Shown in pieces: positions 57,596-64,000 of a stretch of 64,000 nucleotides of DNA (position 1 is its first letter; every line of letters starts with the position of its first letter). The notes under the pieces were generated by a model that searched no databases, was not told the origin of the DNA, and was given only the letters and a program-made list of their open reading frames with translations. A program made the position numbers and the translations under genes. The stretch spans positions 4,458,001 to 4,522,000 of the forward strand of contig CM024183.1 of NCBI GenBank assembly GCA_013433145.1, written 5' to 3'. The DNA is from Ascaris suum (lineage: Eukaryota; Nematoda; Chromadorea; Rhabditida; Ascarididae).

Positions 57596-58430
57596 TATAA
57601 AAGGGTTTGAAGTTCTCATGCATTCATTCCAGCTTCTGGGCTGGTCTAAAAACCGCATGGTCGTGCGGCAATACAGAAAGTTCGACTGCGGGAGCGTGCC
57701 CGCGATTCAAGCTGTTCTATTGTTCATCAGCGTTTGTCACCTTATTGTGTAGGTGTGATAAACTGTTCGTCCCCTATACCTATGTTATCTCGCAATTTAT
57801 TCGACCGCAGCTCGACAGAGGGTGCAGATTCTCTTGGGGACCCAGACGACTAAACCAGCCAAGAGGGATGACCTTTCCTATTGACAACAACAAGAAACAA
57901 CAACAGAAACAGTGTTTGATTGATATTAGAGAAACAGCAATTACCAGACGGTTTTACAGCAAAGGACTTGAGGGACAGCGAGATATTCACTCCCGGGACA
58001 ATAGAGAACGTAATTCCTCTTCTCGAGGGTCCTGTCCGCACAGAAGGCTTCCCGGCCCTTTTGGAGACTTGATTCTTCACATTACATGGCGGAGAATCGC
58101 CGCGGAAACCCCTTTCATTATAAAAGCATCAAGCAGATTCAACCATTGCTTCATTCATTTAGCATTCAGTTTGCGTGTTCACATGCTCTCATCCGATCGG
58201 GTCACTCACCTATAACGTTCACCCATGAGAGTGAAAACAATAACATGCTGCGCAAAGGGTTGCGAGTGTTGTATAAAAGGTTGTTGGGAAGCCCCTTAAT
58301 CACCGCGGAAATCCCTCTGGCTACCCACTGTGGCTCCAGCAAATTTGCGATGATTTTTTGTGCGTACGTACGTATGACGGGAAACATGAAGCATGCATCT
58401 CCTTCTTGAAGAAATCGTTCATACAACTTT
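57596..58430. repeat. GC-rich island with three TATAAAAG boxes, probable dispersed repeat
   Basis: TATAAAAG occurs at 57596, 58119 and 58272, all on the plus strand. A 609-nt stop-free plus-strand run (57607-58215, no ATG at its start) covers most of it, and a 118-codon minus-strand frame lies at 58202-58558. A motif recurs near 58095 and 58299 (CCGCGGAAA followed by CCC). No reverse transcriptase, transposase or terminal repeat is seen. Composition differs sharply from the flanks. A repeat fragment is favoured over a protein gene. Confidence 0.4.
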
Positions 58431-58568
58431 AATGAGTTAGTATATGTGGATTGTGGAATTTTTCCCACGAAACAGTCACCGTGTAAACGTGGATTCGGAA
58501 ACTCACCTAAACACTGTCGATATTCCCACCTATCGATCTCGCACATAAACAGTTGCAATTCACTTCAA

Positions 58569-58570
<2 letters not shown>

Positions 58571-58660
<90 letters not shown>
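58571..58660. repeat. AT dinucleotide microsatellite, 45 units
   Basis: Uninterrupted alternating AT for 90 nt, self-complementary and likely to form a cruciform or slip during replication. It immediately follows the GC-rich island. Confidence 0.98.
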
Positions 58661-58662
<2 letters not shown>

Positions 58663-61600
58663 TTCAACAATTGTGAATTAAATTTGTTAGAATGCTACAG
58701 AAAACTTCCACCTAAAATAAATGATTTTGCTCATAAAGACTGATGATAGAACATCGTAACGCAAGTCTAGTGAGCTAGACAGCACAAGGAAATAGTGCTC
58801 ATTAACGTGGAACATAACAAAATAATTTCCCATAGGCGATTGTTTGCGTAAGTCTTTACTGTGTGCACATGGATTTAAATTGATGTTTTCTGCATATCCT
58901 TTTAATATGTCGATAAAGGAGACTTAAAGAGGTGAAATCAACTAGCTGGATGATTGTATTTGCTAGCATCAAATCCTTTCATAATGCTTCCAAATATTGA
59001 TATATCCTATATCTTAGATGATTTCTTCTCTATTCATTCGAAGCAGCATTGTGCTTTCGAAAATCTACTTCGAGCGTTCCGGAAATGACAACTGAGCAAT
59101 TTGTGGCGGCGATTCGGCTATTCTTAGAAAAAAGTGGACGAACGTGAAGGCACACATTGACTGTGCCGAAAAAAAATGCACACAATGGTCACTAAGAAAA
59201 AATTATGAGGAACTATCTACTCAATAAAATGACTCAATATTAAAATTAAAACCGATTTTCAAGAGTGATTAAAGCGAAACGCTGTGCCGGTCAAATGTCA
59301 ACGATAGTTTGCGCTCCGGAAATTTTATGAAAGAGAGCTACATCATGAAAACATCTTCCTGGCATGGAGGTAGCTTCGGCAGTCTATTCTTTCTGAAGTC
59401 TCTAGTGGAAATCATGCAGACATAACGGTAAAAGCTCAAAACTTGCTCGTGCATTCAACTGGATATATGCTAGATTGTGGATCCATTTCAAGATGCTCGC
59501 ATTGGGCACACACGCCCTCGATCTTTGTGGGCGAGCAAGTCATCAACACTCTGCCATCAACGTCATCAATTAATGTTGTTGATGTCTGCAATGTTTCTCT
59601 ACCTGAGCTCGTCCACTAAACCTGTCTCCTTGCTTATCAGAAATTTTCCTCAGAATTCCATATGTGAGCAGTAACTGCATTTTTTCTTCCCTCTCGTCGA
59701 CGCAGTATTTTTGTCTTGAGAATTCATTGGTGCTATATAGTGCATTGTTCGATTGTGTTCTTGTCTATTCAGTAAAGGCTATTGTATGCAACTCAAATAA
59801 ATATATCGAGATCACGGCTCCGTGAACAAAGCGTAGGGAGGATACCGCAAGCGGGGCCTTTCACGCTTCATTGCATCCGCCCTTTGAGATCACTTCTTTT
59901 CATAGGCCCTTCATGGATCTCTTAAATGGTACTCAACAGCAGCGCCTCGGGCATGCAGCTTTCAGGCTAACAAACTCGTGCCCTTTTAAGTCAGTTGCTT
60001 GTGGATTACCATACTTGTCAGTAACATATTTTTACCTGCTACAAATTTCATCGTTCACACTAAACCTTCCGACAGCGTAAAACGAAAAGAAAGTGGAAAT
60101 ATGAGCAGAAATTAGTGTACTTTTGAAGTTGTATAAAATTCATACGGCCTCTCGATTTTCAAGACGTCTGTTACGAGATGGTGAGGCTGATTTCGGCTCT
60201 TTTTAGTGATAATTGAACGAGCAACTACCATAGTGCCTCATAATTAAGTGCTCGGGGCATTTGTGGTGTGTTTAGTTCAGAAAGCAACGGTTGGCCTCAC
60301 TGGGAAATAGTTTCCATTTGATTAGGTATTTGACTGCTAAACAAGCGACTCCCATGATGATCAATTCTAGTTTAAACGAAAAAAAAAATTGTGTTGACTG
60401 ATCGACCGCACGCATCGAGTATAGGATATGGGACGAACAACAGAGTGCATCTGCAATTGACTGCGCAAAATGCAATACACTTTTGCAATTCACAACTATG
60501 CAAAGTGAAATAATGCTAATCGATGAGCGGAAAGGGCTCGCCAATTGTTTTTTTCCCTATATGATTCCATAAAATGTGATACAATCGTTCAAAATGGAGC
60601 ACAAAAAATACTACACTAAAGCTCTTAATTCATCGGGCACTTTGAGAAAATTTCTCCTGTCTTTATTTTTTGGATTTCCATTCTACCGTTTCGTATCACT
60701 CAGAATGAAATAGCCACCTTCATTGCAAAACACATTGCCAGTGATCTCGAAACTTCTGGGATGTTAAGAGACTATCAAACTGCTTGCGAGACCACAAAAT
60801 TTCTTGGTATCTACTATATTAACGAAGTATTCCATCTGAAGCATCTGGAAACAGTTGAAAAAATAGAGCCTCGAAATATGAGGCGATATTTCGAAAGCCT
60901 TGACGAAATCTTTAAACGGTTGCTCAATCTGCTCGCAATGAGCATCAAAGGTTGTCTATACCTGAATTAGACAATCTGAGTCAATTATAACGGAAAAGGA
61001 GAATCTTCAACTATTGCGCTATTGCGCTATTCGTAAAAGCGAAGTTTTAAAGCCAACTTTCATTGTCTACGTGCTAAAGAGTGCGACACTGATGTTTGTC
61101 TAATTTAACCGCCTCGCACTAATGCTGTAATAGGCTAAGATGATAGAAAACAGCACTTTGATGGAATCCTGTAAGCCCTTCAATATCCTCTTTTTCATTA
61201 CTTTGTAGAAAACAGCCCGACAACTCGTAATGCTCACACCTGTAGGACAGACCGAGGGCTGGAGAAAGAGGAAAAGCACGCCAGGCGTATCGAGACAAAA
61301 TGCGCAACCTCGTCTAAAACTACCTTCATAAAATCACACCTTACACTCTCGAAGAAAGAGCAAAACGAGACGATTATCGTCGTTCCCAACTCATCAGTGA
61401 GCTTGCACGAGAATCTGCAGAAAGGTACAAAATCCCTGACGACTCATGCCATACGAAGTTATACAATAAATTGTAACATTTGCTGGAAATTGTCCACGCA
61501 GTTTACACACGGCAGCATTTTTTACGATGCCCACATGGAGAGCATAAATGATGGATTGAAATGCAGTAGAGAACCCATAGTATTCTTCAACGCGAGAATA

Positions 61601-62734
61601 AAATAGAGCTCACTCACGGTTGACGTTATGCAACGTTTTTATGATGTTTAGAGTGCGCAGTTCATGCCATAATTTCATTCAATATCGCCTTGAAGAAATC
61701 GTTATGATAATATGGCGGGATATTAGGATTCGTGAATGGCATATGGCATCTAATCAGCGGTGATTATAGCTAATTTCCTAGCCACAGGTTTTGCATTCCT
61801 CGAGCAGTGTTTTTCTGCGTTCTAACCCGTATCCGTATCTGCTCATTGTGTTGATAGTTATTAGAGCCTAAACGCTGCTTGCTTTTGCTTTTGTCCACGA
61901 AAATGAAGGTTAAACTTATACAGTGTTTAAAGCGCAACACAGGATTTGACGAAAGGGAAATATCAGTCGTCTACATTTTACTGTCATCATATCTCATTTC
62001 TACGATAGATGAAGCGTGGACGATTCAAGAGGCCGGCCTTTAGTTCAGTTTTAATTCGGCTACCTTGATGATTATTGTTCGCATTATCACCTCCATTGCC
62101 TTGATGCTCAAGCTTATGACGATCATGTGAAACTGGCAAGGTTCATTGTGAGTTCATTGTGACACTTAAAGTTGGCAGTGAAAATGAACGGAAGGGGAAG
62201 TTTTGTTTGCGCGACGAAGCAACTCGATCAAATATCCATTGTAACAATTATGCAAATCAAAGAGTGGCTATCTATCGATTCAAAGTAAACAAGAAAAAAT
62301 GTCTTGTTGCTTTATGTCAATAGTAGTGAAAACATGTTGCTTTCGTAAGACAATACAACAAAGATTTCTTTACATTCAACGAGTAAAACAAACAATTGCC
62401 TGAACTAATCTCTTATAATAGTTTCGATGAGTATACCTCTTGACGAAAATTACTGCTCCTCATTATTCGCTTAAAAAAAGAAAGAAAAAAAACTGTAATT
62501 TGACAGGTGAGGATGTACTGTCTTGTCGATAGCAAATTGGAGAGGGCAAACTGTAGCTGACAGCTTTCACATAACGGTCCTAATTTCAGGTGAGTGGTGG
62601 GCTAGATGATTTTTTTCATCATAACAAATCAGCAAGTAAATTGACTAAGTGGTTCGTTGAAAGTGAAGTGAAAAATCGTCTATATGAATTTTAGGTCGGG
62701 TAGGATCAAGAAATCAGGTCGCAATAATCTACGG

Positions 62735-62760
62735 GGCCGTCACCTCTTTATAGGACGGCC
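62735..62760. other. Short GC-rich inverted repeat
   Basis: GGCCGTC (62735-62741) pairs with GACGGCC (62754-62760) across a 12-nt loop. It is intergenic and of unknown significance. Confidence 0.5.
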
Positions 62761-63814
62761 TTACAGTCAGATCTTTCCAACCCAAAAAAACGCACCCTAA
62801 TATCTACATACCCTTGCAGCATCTCCGGCAGACGTTCGAATTTAATATCGAACCTCAGCGTAACATGCCGTGGAAGTCATTTGAAGTGCCCATTTCAAGC
62901 AAATTCAATCCTTAGCCATAGAATTATAAAAAAAGTAAAGATACACGTAACTATGCCTTCATTTATCAAGTGATTCAGCCTACCTCATAAATCTTCGACT
63001 GGTGACTCACCGTTGTGCGATCCCGCCGAAATAAAATGTAAGTCCGATCCATTAAAATGCGCTCAATTTCTTGGCACCAGCAAATTCCTAAACATCTTAT
63101 GAAATTGGTCGATGCAGGTCAGGTAGATCAGGTAGGATCACTGAGGGCAAATATTGCATGCACAATCTTTCGTAATTCTACCTTCGATCGTTCGAGAGTC
63201 GAAACTGCTTAACAGATAGGCGCAGATGCGTACATACATGTGATATAAATATGAGAAATCATATGCAAAGTTGCATAAGAAATAGCAGAATGAAGATAAC
63301 CACAGTGAGAGATAACAAAAACACATTTGAATGAACTCATCATGCATATTTGCTCACAATGTCCTTCATCTAATGGTACTGAATGCTTCGCTGAAAAAGC
63401 ACGAAAAATTCAAAAAAAAAAACATTTATTGTTGAGTGAGTGTCTGGAAAATGTGATAAGTTCACTGATAATGGCGTGATTTATTACTGCTGAGAAAGAT
63501 GAACATGCTAAACGACGAAGTTGGTAGATGCCGTAACAAAGGCTGCTTTCGAGAGCACTCGCTTGCATCGCAACGCAATATAAGCCGATGCTGCGGGCCA
63601 ATGGAGGGCCATCTTGCCGGACGTCGCGACACTGAATCGAATTAGCGGCCGAAGTTGGCCATGCTGCAACGCACACACAACTCCGTTTGAGATTCCTCTC
63701 TGCTCCCACTGATTCACGCTTAACGATTGCTTCTAGCAAAGAGGATCAATGCCTTGAAAGAAACTGATATTCATGATTGATATTGCTGGTACTTAATGCA
63801 TTCGTACTACTTAC

Positions 63815-63991
63815 CTGTTTCCTGGTTCACAGTATTTTAGGGTCCTGTATTGAGCAGTCATGACATTCAGCAGTTTGTCTTCGTGCCAAAATTGTGCCGT
63901 TTTTTCAAGGTAGGCTCTTCCTTCATTCTTCTGCTCCACGACCGAATCCTCAAGTTCACAAAGGTGGTAGCGAAGGTCACGCCACGAAGCG
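63815..63991 (-). CDS. Possible internal exon of an unidentified gene
   Basis: A 177-nt stretch on the minus strand has an acceptor-like CATAG on its 5' side, an in-frame stop just upstream of that, and a strong donor GTAAGTAG on its 3' side. It is open in one frame for 58 codons plus split codons at both ends (phase 2 in and out). The predicted peptide begins ASWRDLRYHLCELED, is hydrophilic and rich in Glu, Lys and Gln, and could be helical. It ends near LKYCEPGN. GC content is clearly above the flanking DNA. I do not recognise the family. Further exons should lie beyond the right edge and possibly in 45-63 kb; a terminal-exon-like frame at about 47748-47899 could belong to the same gene but has no independent support. 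Confidence 0.35.
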
Positions 63992-64000
63992 CTATGTTAA

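Noticed and set aside
60705..60956. Plus-strand 84-codon helical-looking frame after a CTCAG acceptor
   Set aside because: The donor is poor, no homology is known, and frames of this length recur throughout the window.
62819..62915. Plus-strand short frame after TTGCAG ending in a stop
   Set aside because: Thirty-one codons with no homology is not evidence of a terminal exon.

Overview
The window is nuclear DNA from a nematode, most likely a strongylid (clade V, hookworm-like) parasite. The inference rests on one gene whose protein can be read exon by exon as SUP-9, a TASK-type two-pore potassium channel. Its residue numbering matches worm and vertebrate TASK channels at several diagnostic positions. 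The DNA is AT-rich, introns are long, splice sites are of nematode type, and no bacterial-style ORFs or operons are present. Genus and species cannot be fixed from the sequence alone.

Layout. Positions 746-6642 (+) hold the last eight exons of an M13 neprilysin-family zinc metallopeptidase gene. Its 5' part lies beyond the left edge or in sequence I could not recognise. Positions 6643-27179 are about 20.5 kb of intergenic DNA in which I recognise no gene; they hold low-complexity tracts and small direct repeats. Positions 27180-43871 (-) hold a complete seven-exon sup-9 gene (381 codons plus stop). Introns 1 and 2 are very long (6.2 and 5.35 kb). The two genes converge, 3' end to 3' end. Positions 43872-63814 are again without a recognisable gene, but contain a GC-rich stretch just upstream of sup-9, two long hairpins, a 90-bp AT microsatellite and a GC-rich, repeat-like island at 57.6-58.4 kb. 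A possible internal exon of an unidentified minus-strand gene lies at the right edge (63815-63991).

Function. The two confident genes are not an obvious pathway. The neprilysin would be a membrane ectopeptidase that cleaves small peptides. SUP-9 would be a background K+ channel controlling muscle or neuron excitability. In C. elegans it works with UNC-93 and SUP-10, neither of which is seen here. I found no RNA genes, CRISPR arrays, intact transposons or exotic systems. The most informative results are the full exon reconstructions, including a 77-nt neprilysin exon that carries two catalytic residues behind a poor splice acceptor, and a GC-rich terminal exon that lengthens the SUP-9 tail. 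Short open frames in this AT-rich DNA are a poor guide to coding, and many were rejected for lack of homology or splice-phase agreement.
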